Both the position numbers and the translations under genes were made by a program. Source: an uncultured Eubacteriales bacterium (lineage in GTDB: Bacteria > Bacillota > Clostridia > Oscillospirales > Oscillospiraceae). Taken from it: a DNA stretch of 58,939 nucleotides. Below, piece by piece: positions 42,118-51,426 of the stretch. Position 1 is the first letter of the stretch. Every line of letters begins with the position of its first letter. The stretch is taken from positions 1-58,939 of the forward strand of contig CAKTSK010000012.1 in the NCBI GenBank assembly GCA_934597725.1, given 5' to 3'. The notes beneath the pieces are model-generated. The model was given only the letters and a program-made list of their open reading frames with translations, was not told where the DNA came from and searched no databases.

Positions 42118-45100
42118 ATGGAAGGACCAAAGAGGACCAAAGAGGAAGTATATGCCCAGCTGGACCGGCAGGTGCGGGGCCTGCTGGATCTGGATCAGCT
42201 GGCCGAGCCGTTGAGCGCCCTCTCTCCCCACGGAGAGAGGGTCTGTCAGCGTGTGCTGGACCTGTGCTGGAGCGGCATGGAGCGGCTGTCTGCCGAGGCA
42301 AAGGAGAGTTGGCTGGACCGGCTGTATACCCATTTGACCGACAATCTCTTTCCCGACGAGGCCACCGGCCACGGGGCGTCCCCCCTCCGCCCGGATGAGG
42401 TGCTCTATCTGACGGTATTGGAGCTGGTCTTGTCTTGGAAAGAAGCCTCCTGGGACCCGCTGCTGGACCTGCTGCCGGTGCCGGAAGAGGCCCTGGCGCA
42501 CAGCCGGGTGCGGGACCAGTATCTCCGCTTTGACCAGGCGGTGGCAGAGAGCCATCTGGTGGCGCTCATGCGTATCGGCCGGGAGATCATGCCCTTTGAC
42601 CCGGCCTCCCACACCATCGGCGTGCATAACGTGGCCCTTCATACGGCCAAGCTGGCCTGCAAAGCGGGCATCCCTGTGGACCTGCCGCTGGTCAGCGGAG
42701 CTGCTCTGGGCCATGACGTGGGCAAGTTTGGCTGCCGGGGGGAGGATGCCCGGCGCATTCCGTACCTCCATTACTACTATACCTGGCAATGGTTCAGTCA
42801 GCTGGGGATGGAGGAGATTGGCTATATCTCCGCCAACCACTCCACCTGGGATCTGGAGTTTGAAAACCTGCCCATTGAGTCGCTACTGCTGATCTATGCC
42901 GACTTCCGGGTCCGAGGGACCCGGGGGGAGAACGGCCGGGAACAAATGGCCATCTATACGCTGGACGAAGCCTATGAAATGGTGTTCTCCAAGCTGTATA
43001 ACATGACGCCGGAGAAACAGCGGCGGTATCAGACGGTATACTACAAGCTGCGGGATTTTGAAGCCTATCTCCGGTCCAACGGCGTGCCCACCAGGATCGG
43101 AGAGGAGACCTTGCAGCCGGTCTCCCACAGGGACCCCTCCCTGCTGTCGGATGAAGAAGCCTTGCAGGAGCTGCGGAACATGACCCTGGCCAACGCCACC
43201 CGCCTGATGCGGATGGTGACCACCGACGAATCCTTCGATCTGCTGCTGGAACAGGCCAAGAGCGAGAAAAACCTCCCGCAGATCCGCACCTATCTGCATC
43301 TGCTGGCGGAGTACAGCACCTACCTCACTGCGGCCAACAAGAAAAAAACCTTGGCCCTGCTCTATGAGCTGCTCATGCACCCGGAAGGGGACGTGCGCCA
43401 GACTGCGGGGCGGATCATGGGGCTGATCCTGGCCAACAGCGGCCCAAAGTACCGCAAGGAACGGCCCATCTCGGCCCGCAAGGGGGCTGTGACGCCCACC
43501 ATGATGGCCCTGCTGGACGAAGCGGTGGCGCTGTGGGAACACTACATCCTGCTGTGCCTGCATCCAGACCGGAAGGTTTCCGCCAAACATGCCATGCGGA
43601 TTTCCAACGCCCTGAAAACCATTTGTCAGAGTCTCTTTTCCAGCTGCGACGCCAAAGAGGCCCAGCCGCTATTGCAGCCCCTGCTGCGCCAGCTGTGGCA
43701 GGCGGAGGAGGGGGACCGGTTCGTGCTGGTGGATGCCCTGAGCCAAGTGCCCTGGGAGCTCCTGCCGGAAGATGCACTGGTCCCCACGGTAGAGGCTTTG
43801 GGCCGGATGCTGCCCAGTGGGGAAGTGCGCCTGCAGCTCAATGCGCTGCGCTGCCTGGAGCAGCTTCGTCAGCATCGTCCCTCGGTGGCGCCGCTGATCC
43901 AGGAGAAGGTGCTGTGCTTCTATGCCCAGCCGGGAGAATTTTTCCTGGCGCTGGACTGTATGCGCCGCCGGGCCTTGGGCCGTCCCATGCAGGAGATCCG
44001 GCCGGAGGAGGTCTCCGACTTCTACCTGAGCAACCTGAAAAACGCCGTCCACTGGACGGTGAAGCTGGTGCAGATCGACCTGCTGTGTGACTACGCCGAC
44101 CACCACCCGGAGAGCGCCTTTCACACCGCCATGCACCTGTCCAACCTGCTCTCAGTCAGCGAGCACCGCCCGGTGCGGCAGTACGCCGGCCAGCGTTTGC
44201 TGGATGTCTGCCGTCTGCTGACGGTCTCGCAGATCAATGAGATCACCATTGACCTGCTGCGGGAGCTGGAGAGCGGACAGGACCAGATCTCCCGCTTCAT
44301 TCCGCCCTATGCCGGCCAGATCATCTGTATGCTGCCGGACAAGGAGCTGCTGGAAGCGGTGAGCCTGCTGGAAAACTTCCTCCAGAGCGGCTCGGTCCGT
44401 CCGGCCCGGACGGCGCTGTATACCCTGGCGGAGATTCTCAACGCCCGGCCGGACCACGCCGTGCTCACCAAGCGGGTGCTGGGCGTGGTCATGCGGGGGA
44501 TCAGCCACTACCACGGGGAGATCCACCGCACGGCGCTGGTGGTGCTTTGCCGGGAGATCTTCGGCAGCCAGCGGATCTCTCTGGAACACCGCTGCCAATA
44601 CTTCGTGCTGCTGCATAAGAAACTGCTGACCATCCTCAACGAACCCCGGAAGGGGAAGCTGACCTTTTTCAACCGGGCCGCCATGCTCAACTCTCTCTAT
44701 CGGTTCCTGGTGGCCTGTGAGGTCCAGTGGGGCGCCTTTTCCTTCCCGGCCCCCAAGCCGGCCGCCTTTTTCCCCGGCACCTTCGACCCCTTCTCGGTGG
44801 GCCACAAGAAGATCGTGGAGGAGATCCGGGCCTTGGGCTTCCAGGTTTATCTGGCGGTGGACGAGTTCTCCTGGAGCAAACGAACGCTGGCTAAGCTCCA
44901 GCGGCGGCAGATCGTGGTCATGTCGGTGGCGGACCAGTGGGACACCTATCTCTTCCCCGACGACATCCCCGTGAACATCGCCAACCCCGACGATCTGGCC
45001 CGCCTGCGGCAGCTCATGGGCGGGACCGAACTGTATCTGGTGGCCGGCAGCGACGTGATCCGCAATGCCTCGGCCTACCGCAGCCCGGAGCCGGGGTCGG

Positions 45101-46812
45101 CGGCAGAATACAACCACATCATCTTCCACCGGGACCAGGAAGGGCAGGAAGCGGCGCCGCTGGAATCGCTGATCCGGGGCAAACTGGTCAAGGTGTCGCT
45201 GCCCTCGTTCTTTGAAACCGTCAGCTCGACGCGCATTCGGGAGTATGTGGACCGGGACCTGGACATTTCCATGCTGGTGGACCCCATGGTCCAGTCCTTC
45301 ATTTACGACAACGGGCTGTATGTCCGTACTCCGGAGCGCAAAAATATCCTCCGGCGGGAAGACCTGTTCTTCCGCCAGCATCGCGGCCCCTCCCAGGACC
45401 TGCCGGGAGAGATGAACCAGCTGCTGAGCCAAAAGAAAGGCGCGCTGGGCGTCGTCCTGCGGGTCCGGCCCCAGGCGCTGATGGGATGGGCTGTGGGGCA
45501 CACCCTCCACGGCACCGACCTTTATGAAGGGCTGCAGTCCATCCAGGCAGCCAATTACGTCCGCCGCCATACCTCGGGACGGATCCTTCTGGTGGACGTG
45601 GTCAGCCCCGAGAGCGCGGAGGAGATGGGTCCCTCTACCTGCCGGATGCTCCTCAACGAACTGCTGGCCCGCAGCCTGGAGTATGACCACACCTACGCGG
45701 TCTGCCCCTGCGCCCCGGACAACGCCCCGCTGCGGTACGCTCTGGATCAGCTGGGCTTTGTGCCGGTGAGCGGCCAGACCGATATTTTCTATGTGGACAT
45801 GCGTTCGCCGGTGATGCTCCTGCAAGACGTGATGCTGCGGATCAAGAAGCCCCACCACGACAGCGACGCAGTCAAAGAGGTGGTGGCCCGGACCCGTCCC
45901 AAGCTCCGCCAGACGCTGACGGACCTGTTCCCCGGCAAGCTGCTGCTCTGCTTTGACTCGGAGATGCTCAACCAGTCGCTGATGGAACGGATCGAAGCCC
46001 TCAACGGTGTGCAGGATGTTCCCGCCGGCGTGCGCCGCCTGGGGCCCTATATGTGCGTGCCCTATGGCAAGATCCTGGCGGACGAGATCGTGCCCAACAC
46101 CGTCACCAAGACGCTGCACGTCGAAAAGTGCTTCCACCCCAACATGGATGGCTTTGAGATCGTGGAGTATCCCGGGTATTCTCCGCTGCGGAACCAGGTG
46201 CGTACCTTGAAATCCTTCCGCCGTCCGGTGATCCTGGTGGACGACCTGCTCCACCGGGGCTTCCGCATCGAGCAGCTGGACCGGCTGATGAAGGAGGAGG
46301 GGCTGAGTACCCAGCGGCTGATCGTTGCGGTCATGTCCGGCTATGGCCGGGACCTTATGCAGGTCCAGGGCCGCAAGGTGGACTGCGAGTATTTCATCCC
46401 CAACCTGCACTACTGGGTGACCGAAAGTCTGCTCTATCCGTTCCTGGGCGGCGACAGCATCGGTCAGGCCCGGCCGGGGGAGACCTTGCCCCGGTCCATC
46501 AACCTCATCCTGCCCTATATCTATCCCAACTACTTGGTGGACGCCACCGACCAGGGCGTGCGGGCCTTGAGCCAGACGGCGCTGGAAAATGCCGCGCAGA
46601 TCCTCAAGACCCTGGAGGAGGAGCATCAGCAGCAGTTCAACACGGCGCTCACCCTGGGGCGGCTGGGAGAAGCAGTGCTGCGCCCCCGGCTGCCGGATAA
46701 GGGCGGGCGGATGAAATACGACCTGACGCTGGCCACGTCCGTCTATCTGGAAGCGGACCTGAAACAATTACAGCGAATCTCACGAAAGGAAGGGCTGTAC
46801 TATGATGTATAA
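42118..46812 (+). CDS. Giant multidomain protein: HD, helical repeats, NMNAT-like, GNAT-like and phosphoribosyltransferase-like regions
   Basis: A 1564-residue cytosolic protein. Residues about 165-275 form an HD domain with a full metal set: His in VHNVALH, GHDVGKF (near 198), NHSTW and ADFRV. A long helical, HEAT/ARM-like region runs to about 870. An NMNAT/NadD-like nucleotidyltransferase follows (about 880-1065) with FPGTFDPFSVGHKK (near 884; the family HxGH appears as SVGH) and SSTRIREYV (near 1035). About 1105-1225 resembles a GNAT acetyltransferase. About 1290-1460 resembles a phosphoribosyltransferase, with ILVDDLLHRGF near 1371. In Firmicutes nadD lies beside the HD-type Ap4A hydrolase gene yqeK, so HD plus NMNAT points to NAD or dinucleotide chemistry. 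The reaction is unknown. Confidence 0.75.
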   Translation: MEGPKRTKEEVYAQLDRQVRGLLDLDQLAEPLSALSPHGERVCQRVLDLCWSGMERLSAEAKESWLDRLYTHLTDNLFPDEATGHGASPLRPDEVLYLTVLELVLSWKEASWDPLLDLLPVPEEALAHSRVRDQYLRFDQAVAESHLVALMRIGREIMPFDPASHTIGVHNVALHTAKLACKAGIPVDLPLVSGAALGHDVGKFGCRGEDARRIPYLHYYYTWQWFSQLGMEEIGYISANHSTWDLEFENLPIESLLLIYADFRVRGTRGENGREQMAIYTLDEAYEMVFSKLYNMTPEKQRRYQTVYYKLRDFEAYLRSNGVPTRIGEETLQPVSHRDPSLLSDEEALQELRNMTLANATRLMRMVTTDESFDLLLEQAKSEKNLPQIRTYLHLLAEYSTYLTAANKKKTLALLYELLMHPEGDVRQTAGRIMGLILANSGPKYRKERPISARKGAVTPTMMALLDEAVALWEHYILLCLHPDRKVSAKHAMRISNALKTICQSLFSSCDAKEAQPLLQPLLRQLWQAEEGDRFVLVDALSQVPWELLPEDALVPTVEALGRMLPSGEVRLQLNALRCLEQLRQHRPSVAPLIQEKVLCFYAQPGEFFLALDCMRRRALGRPMQEIRPEEVSDFYLSNLKNAVHWTVKLVQIDLLCDYADHHPESAFHTAMHLSNLLSVSEHRPVRQYAGQRLLDVCRLLTVSQINEITIDLLRELESGQDQISRFIPPYAGQIICMLPDKELLEAVSLLENFLQSGSVRPARTALYTLAEILNARPDHAVLTKRVLGVVMRGISHYHGEIHRTALVVLCREIFGSQRISLEHRCQYFVLLHKKLLTILNEPRKGKLTFFNRAAMLNSLYRFLVACEVQWGAFSFPAPKPAAFFPGTFDPFSVGHKKIVEEIRALGFQVYLAVDEFSWSKRTLAKLQRRQIVVMSVADQWDTYLFPDDIPVNIANPDDLARLRQLMGGTELYLVAGSDVIRNASAYRSPEPGSAAEYNHIIFHRDQEGQEAAPLESLIRGKLVKVSLPSFFETVSSTRIREYVDRDLDISMLVDPMVQSFIYDNGLYVRTPERKNILRREDLFFRQHRGPSQDLPGEMNQLLSQKKGALGVVLRVRPQALMGWAVGHTLHGTDLYEGLQSIQAANYVRRHTSGRILLVDVVSPESAEEMGPSTCRMLLNELLARSLEYDHTYAVCPCAPDNAPLRYALDQLGFVPVSGQTDIFYVDMRSPVMLLQDVMLRIKKPHHDSDAVKEVVARTRPKLRQTLTDLFPGKLLLCFDSEMLNQSLMERIEALNGVQDVPAGVRRLGPYMCVPYGKILADEIVPNTVTKTLHVEKCFHPNMDGFEIVEYPGYSPLRNQVRTLKSFRRPVILVDDLLHRGFRIEQLDRLMKEEGLSTQRLIVAVMSGYGRDLMQVQGRKVDCEYFIPNLHYWVTESLLYPFLGGDSIGQARPGETLPRSINLILPYIYPNYLVDATDQGVRALSQTALENAAQILKTLEEEHQQQFNTALTLGRLGEAVLRPRLPDKGGRMKYDLTLATSVYLEADLKQLQRISRKEGLYYDV

Positions 46813-48040
46813 AGCATGGCAGGGATTCTGCCTGTGCGGGGAGGCAGAGCACATGCCGCCGGAAGGGGAGGCGGTCTCTACGCCGTTTTCCCCCCTGGTT
46901 TTCCTGGTGCGCCGGGACCCGCTGACCAGCCGGGGCTATTTTGCCATCTCCCGCATCGAGGAGCTTTGGGAGGAGGAAGGGGTCGCCTGCCTGCGCTCCT
47001 GGGAAGGGGAGCAGAACAAGGACGTCCCGGAGGACCTGGCTGCTCTGGTCCGAACCGACGGCGCCGGCGTGCTGAATGTATCCTTCGGCCGTGCGTTCTC
47101 CTGGCTGCTGGCCCAAAAGGCACCCAAACGGTCCGGCTTCCGGGTGACGCTGGTGGGTCTGGGAGACGTAGGCGGCACGGTGCTGACCGGCTTGAAGCTG
47201 CTGGGCAAAGAGATCGAGGAGGTTGCGGTCTATGACCCCAACCAGGCTCAGTGCGCCCGGTATGAAATGGAGCTCAATCAAGTGCTTTCTCTGGACGGGA
47301 GCCCGATGCCCCGGGTGACCATCTGCCCGGAAGAGGCATTGTTCCAGTGCGACCTGTTCGCCTTTACCGCTTCCCGGGGCGTTCCGGGGCTGGAGAGCGG
47401 GGTGAAGGACGTGCGGATGGCCCAGTTTGAAGCCAACCGCCAGATGCTGGACCACTATGCCAAGCTGGCCCGTCAGGCGAACTTTGCCGGCCTGTTCTGC
47501 CAGATCTCCGACCCGGTGGACCTCTTGTCCCGGGCGGTCTTTCTGGCCAGCAGCCGGGACGAAACAGGGGAGTATGACTTCGCCGGCCTTCTGCCGGAAC
47601 AGATCCAGGGCTTTGGCCTGGGCGTGATGGCGGCCCGGGCCGCCTACTATGCCCGGCAGGAGGGGGTCGACTTCTCCCAAGGCAGGGCCTATGGACCCCA
47701 CGGGCAGGATCTGGTGATCGCCAACCACGGGGGCGCGGCCTACGATCCCGTCCTGTCGGAAACCCTCACCCGGCAGACCCGGGAGGCCAACCTGCGGGTG
47801 CGGGACCTGGGGTTCAAGCCCTACATTGCGCCCGGTCTCTCTTCGGCGGCGCTGTCGCTGCTGCAGCTGCTTCGGGGCGAGGATCACTACGGCGCGGTCC
47901 CGCTGGCCGGGACCTATTTCGGCTGCCGCAGCCGGTACACGCCCCAGGGGCTGGCGCTGGTGCGGGAGGAGATCTGCCCGGCCCTGCTGGCCCGGTTAGA
48001 AAACACGCATCAACGACTGCGGGAGTTTGATCAGCCATGA
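46802..48040 (+). CDS. Lactate/malate dehydrogenase-like protein
   Basis: A 412-residue protein with a Rossmann domain beginning at VTLVGLGDVGGTVLTGLKLL (about 118-137). LDH/MDH-type segments follow: the cofactor acidic residue in VAVYDPNQAQ, then ASRGVPG, RMAQFEANRQML and ISDPVDLLSRA (the family's NPVD). A unique N-terminal extension of about 110 residues precedes the Rossmann fold. It overlaps the giant gene by 11 bases and the next gene by four, so the three are tightly coupled. It is too divergent to name as lactate or malate dehydrogenase; an NAD-linked 2-hydroxyacid dehydrogenase is plausible. Confidence 0.72.
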   Translation: MMYKAWQGFCLCGEAEHMPPEGEAVSTPFSPLVFLVRRDPLTSRGYFAISRIEELWEEEGVACLRSWEGEQNKDVPEDLAALVRTDGAGVLNVSFGRAFSWLLAQKAPKRSGFRVTLVGLGDVGGTVLTGLKLLGKEIEEVAVYDPNQAQCARYEMELNQVLSLDGSPMPRVTICPEEALFQCDLFAFTASRGVPGLESGVKDVRMAQFEANRQMLDHYAKLARQANFAGLFCQISDPVDLLSRAVFLASSRDETGEYDFAGLLPEQIQGFGLGVMAARAAYYARQEGVDFSQGRAYGPHGQDLVIANHGGAAYDPVLSETLTRQTREANLRVRDLGFKPYIAPGLSSAALSLLQLLRGEDHYGAVPLAGTYFGCRSRYTPQGLALVREEICPALLARLENTHQRLREFDQP

Positions 48041-49086
48041 AAGAAACCATTACCTTACTTCAAGTGGGACAGACGCCTCGTCTGACCCGGCTGCTGCCCC
48101 AGGCTTTGCCGGACATTCCGGTGTACCCGGCCCCGCCGGCGCAGGAGACCTCTCTGGCTCAAAAACGCCTGCTCTTTGTGGTGGGGCTGGATGAATTCGG
48201 TCCGCCGCCGGCGTTCTACGAGCTGATCCGCTGGCTCCGCCAACACCCCAACAGCCTGGACGGCTCGGTGGCCGGCGTGATCGTGGATGGTCCGGGGGAG
48301 CTGTATACCAAAGAGGCCGCCCGGATGCTGGTCCTGGCCGCCAATCTGGCGGGCTGCTTTTTCCCCGGGAAACCGCTGGTGGAGGGGACAGGCTCTCTGT
48401 ACAACCAGCACATCATGGCCAAGAACCTCGGCCTGACGCTGGAAGAGACCTACGTCCGCCGGATGGGCGACCTGGCAGAGCGGGTCCGCACCTTCACCCC
48501 GCGCAAGACAGAAAAACCCCGCTTGCTGGTGCTCCATGCATCGGACAACCGGCGCTCCAACACGGTCTGGATGGGACGGGAAGTCCTGGATCGTCTTTCG
48601 GATGCCTTTTCGTTCCAGGAGATCTGCCTGCAAAACGGGACCATTCAGGACTGCCGGGGCTGCTCCTATAAGGCCTGTCTGCACTTCGCCCAGCGCAACA
48701 CCTGTTTTTACGGCGGGGTCATTTCCGAAGAGGTCATCCCCGCCATGGAGGCCTGCGATGGGCTGCTGTTCCTCTGTCCCAACTACAACGATGCCGTCAG
48801 CGCCAACATCACCGCGCTGTTCAACCGCCTGACCAGCCTGCTCACCCAGCGGGATCTGTCGGACAAATACCTGTTCGGCATCGTGGTTTCCGGCTACTCC
48901 GGCAGCGACCTGGTGGCCCAGCAGCTGATGGGAGCCATGTGCTTCAACAAGACCGCCATGCTGCCCCCCAGATTCTGCCTCATGCAGACGGCCAACGACC
49001 CGGATTCCGTCCGGTCCATGCCCGGCATCCAGGAGCGGATTCAGGAATTCGCAGCACACATAGAAGCAACCCTTCTGGGGACTTGA
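48037..49086 (+). CDS. Flavodoxin-like / NADPH-dependent FMN reductase family protein
   Basis: A 349-residue protein. The C-terminal half (about 160-345) is a flavodoxin-fold domain: LLVLHASDNRRSNT is the phosphate-binding loop of FMN-reductase-type proteins, CPNYNDAVSANITALFNRL is the isoalloxazine-side segment, and a Cys-rich stretch (CRGCSYKAC ... C, about 206-222) lies between. The first 150 residues look like a second, reduced alpha/beta domain of uncertain kind. The Cys pattern recalls iron-sulfur flavoproteins but is not the classic spacing. It is the last gene of the three-gene operon, before a strong terminator. A redox partner of the dehydrogenase is inference. Confidence 0.75.
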   Translation: MKETITLLQVGQTPRLTRLLPQALPDIPVYPAPPAQETSLAQKRLLFVVGLDEFGPPPAFYELIRWLRQHPNSLDGSVAGVIVDGPGELYTKEAARMLVLAANLAGCFFPGKPLVEGTGSLYNQHIMAKNLGLTLEETYVRRMGDLAERVRTFTPRKTEKPRLLVLHASDNRRSNTVWMGREVLDRLSDAFSFQEICLQNGTIQDCRGCSYKACLHFAQRNTCFYGGVISEEVIPAMEACDGLLFLCPNYNDAVSANITALFNRLTSLLTQRDLSDKYLFGIVVSGYSGSDLVAQQLMGAMCFNKTAMLPPRFCLMQTANDPDSVRSMPGIQERIQEFAAHIEATLLGT

Positions 49087-49132
49087 TCCAGAGGACCAAC
49101 GCACCGCCGCACAACGACTTATATCACACAGC

Positions 49133-49175
49133 GACCGGGTCGGAACCAAATGGTTCCGACCCGGTCGAGGTTTTT
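49133..49175 (+). terminator. Strong terminator after the HD-NMNAT operon
   Basis: A perfect 15-pair stem (49133-49147 with 49152-49166) with the loop AAAT, followed by GAGG and TTTTT. It touches the end of the convergent histidine kinase gene. Confidence 0.9.
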
Positions 49176-50563
49176 CAGGAGACGGTATGAGCGCTTTTCC
49201 CTGGTCCGGCGGGGCGGCGCGGCAGGTGGGCGATCACCCGCAGCCCCGAGGGCGTGTTGTCTGCTGCGTCGACCCAGCCGCCGTGGGCGGCGGCGATCTG
49301 CCGCACCAGCTTCAGGCCAAGGCCGTGTTCTCCGCCGCTCTGGGTGCTGGAGAGGTCCTCCCCCCGGCAGAACGCTGCCAGCGAAGCGGGGCTGAGCCCC
49401 TGGCCGGTGTCGGAAACGGTAAACAGCCATTCATCGGGGCCTGCTTCCACCGCTACCGTGATGTGACAGCCCGATGGATTGTGGACCACACTGTTGCGGA
49501 TGAGATTGTGCAGCATCCGGCCCAACAGCTGCGGGTCCCCGATGAGGATGCTCCCCGGCGGCGTGTTCTCTTGCAGGGTGATGGGGTAGCGGTCCGACAG
49601 CCCGCCGTTGAGTGTCTCGCTGACCACCTGGCGGCCCAGCTCTGCCGGGTCGATGGCCGTTTTCTGGAGGGGCTGCAAGGCGTAAGCCAGCTTGGTGGTC
49701 AGGTTGAGATCGGCCACAAGATCCTTGAGTTTTTCCCCCTGCCGCCGGATGATCCCCGCTTGCAGGCGGGTTTGTTCCGGCAGATCTGCCTGCTCCTCGA
49801 GTTCGCTGGCATATCCCAAGATCATCGACAGCGGGGTGCGGATGTCGTGGGAGATCCCGCGGATCCATTCCGCCCGGGTGTTGTCCTTTTGCCGCAGATA
49901 GGTCACCGCTTTGTTGACGCCGGCGTTCAGCTCTGCCAGTTCGCCGTGCTCTTCCAGGTGGCAGGGCTTTCCCTGGGAAAGGGCGTCGATCCCTTCCAGC
50001 AGCGGCCCCATGGCCCGCTCCACCCGGCGGGTGTTCCGCAGAAAAAGGACCAGCATCAGCAGGACATTCACCAGAAACGCGGCGGCAATGCCCGCCAGCA
50101 TCAAGGAAATGTAGTCGATTTTGGTGGAGAAATTAAACTTGAACTGGGACCCCTTGGGAAAGCCGACCACCAGCAGCCCGTCGTCCCGCACCCATACCGT
50201 GGTGGGGTAGTCCTGCAAATACCAGCGGCTGAATGCCGCCACATCTGCTGCGGTATACTGGCGGGGCAGGGTTTCCGGCAGGTCCACGGACCAGCGCACC
50301 CTTCCCACGTCGTCCAGCAGCATGGCCCAGGCATTTTCCTGGCGCAGCAGGGTCAGCGCCTGCTGGTCCGCTTGCCAGCGTCCCTTTTGGGCGGTGACAT
50401 GCGCGGAGAAAGTGGAGATGGGGAAGTTCGCCGTCTTCGCGCCCCCCAGCGTTTCCAGGAAGAAGAAGGACCCGATCAAGAGAAGATTGACCACGAAAAA
50501 GGCCACCAGGATGCCTGCCGTCGAGAGAATGTACCGGCGGAAAAATCGCTTGGCGGCGCTCAT
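49175..50563 (-). CDS. Sensor histidine kinase
   Basis: A 462-residue membrane kinase: first helix at about 11-33, an extracellular sensor region of about 115 residues, a second helix near 150-175, a HAMP-like linker, then HisKA with GISHDIRTPLSM (near 243) and a HATPase with N-box NLIRNSVVHN, DTGQGLS and HGLGLKLV. Its start overlaps the end of the regulator gene by four bases. The divergent neighbours are an ABC exporter and a lipoprotein, the usual layout for systems that sense and resist peptide antibiotics. The long outside domain differs from the short loops of BceS-type sensors. Confidence 0.9.
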   Translation of the reverse strand: MSAAKRFFRRYILSTAGILVAFFVVNLLLIGSFFFLETLGGAKTANFPISTFSAHVTAQKGRWQADQQALTLLRQENAWAMLLDDVGRVRWSVDLPETLPRQYTAADVAAFSRWYLQDYPTTVWVRDDGLLVVGFPKGSQFKFNFSTKIDYISLMLAGIAAAFLVNVLLMLVLFLRNTRRVERAMGPLLEGIDALSQGKPCHLEEHGELAELNAGVNKAVTYLRQKDNTRAEWIRGISHDIRTPLSMILGYASELEEQADLPEQTRLQAGIIRRQGEKLKDLVADLNLTTKLAYALQPLQKTAIDPAELGRQVVSETLNGGLSDRYPITLQENTPPGSILIGDPQLLGRMLHNLIRNSVVHNPSGCHITVAVEAGPDEWLFTVSDTGQGLSPASLAAFCRGEDLSSTQSGGEHGLGLKLVRQIAAAHGGWVDAADNTPSGLRVIAHLPRRPAGPGKSAHTVS

Positions 50564-51255
50564 GTCCTCTGCTCCTTCAGAAAGAGGCGGTATCCCAAGC
50601 CCCGGGCGGTGATCAGGGAGACGGGCTTGGAGGGGTCGGCCTCGATCTTCTCCCGCAGGTGGCGGATGTGGGTGGACAGGGTGTTTTCATAGCCCTGCCA
50701 AACGGGGCCGCAGACCGCCTGACACAGCGCGCCGGTGGTGACGATCCGCCCGGCGTTTTCATACAGCAGCTGAAACAACTGCAATTCTTTGGCCGTCAGA
50801 GAAACGCAGCCGTCCTCCCGCTGGACCTGGGCGCGTTCCAGGTCCACCACGGCGTGGGCCAGCGGGACCTGACGGGCCTGCTCGGGATAGGCCCGTTTCA
50901 GAATGGCCTGCACCCGGAACAGCAGTTCTTTGGGCAGGAAGGGTTTGACCAGGTAGTCGTCCGCCCCCTGCTCAAACCCGGTGAATTTGTCCTCGGCCTC
51001 TCCCCGGGCGGTCAGCATCAGGACCGGGACTTTGCTGGAGCGCCGGATCTCCCGCAGCACGGAAAAGCCGTCCATTCCCGGCAGCATCACGTCCAGGATC
51101 ACCAGATCAGGGTGGTTTTCCTGACAGCGGCGCAGCGCCTCCGGGCCGGAGGAGGCCGTCAGCAGCCGGGGATACCCGGCGCGGGTAAAAATACTGCACA
51201 GCATTTGCAGCAAGTCCGGGTCGTCATCGACGATGAGAAGTTGTTTGTCGTACAT
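50560..51255 (-). CDS. OmpR-family response regulator
   Basis: A 231-residue regulator: receiver domain with acidic pocket IVDDDPD, phosphorylation site LVILDVMLPGMDG (Asp near 53) and Lys in LVKPFLP, then a winged-helix DNA-binding domain with LTAKELQLFQLL and VSTHIRHLREKI-like motif (LSTHIRHLREKIE). It is transcribed before its kinase. The phased CTCAAG repeats in the divergent intergenic region are its probable operator. Confidence 0.93.
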   Translation of the reverse strand: MYDKQLLIVDDDPDLLQMLCSIFTRAGYPRLLTASSGPEALRRCQENHPDLVILDVMLPGMDGFSVLREIRRSSKVPVLMLTARGEAEDKFTGFEQGADDYLVKPFLPKELLFRVQAILKRAYPEQARQVPLAHAVVDLERAQVQREDGCVSLTAKELQLFQLLYENAGRIVTTGALCQAVCGPVWQGYENTLSTHIRHLREKIEADPSKPVSLITARGLGYRLFLKEQRT

Positions 51256-51342
51256 GGTGCGCCTCCTTCAGGGTGGTGTCGTGGTGTCTGTGTATCCATA
51301 GTATACCGCAGCTGCCCGGTCTTGGCTATGGTCCTGCTTGAT

Positions 51343-51397
51343 CTCAAGGAAAACTCAAGGTCGTCTCCATCTGTCCTCAAGCTTGCTGTGCTATGCT
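51343..51397 (+). promoter_or_regulatory. Phased CTCAAG repeats and promoter of the ABC exporter operon
   Basis: CTCAAG occurs at 51343, 51354 and 51376, spaced 11 and 22 bases, i.e. exactly on one face of the helix. A partial match (CTCCAT) sits at the skipped position 51365. A TATGCT -10 box is at 51392-51397 with no good -35 box, as in activator-dependent promoters. Direct repeats at 11-base steps are the typical operator of OmpR-family regulators, and the regulator gene is divergent from here. Confidence 0.55.
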
Positions 51398-51426
51398 GGG
51401 GGCAGATCAAAAAGGAGGACGGACAC

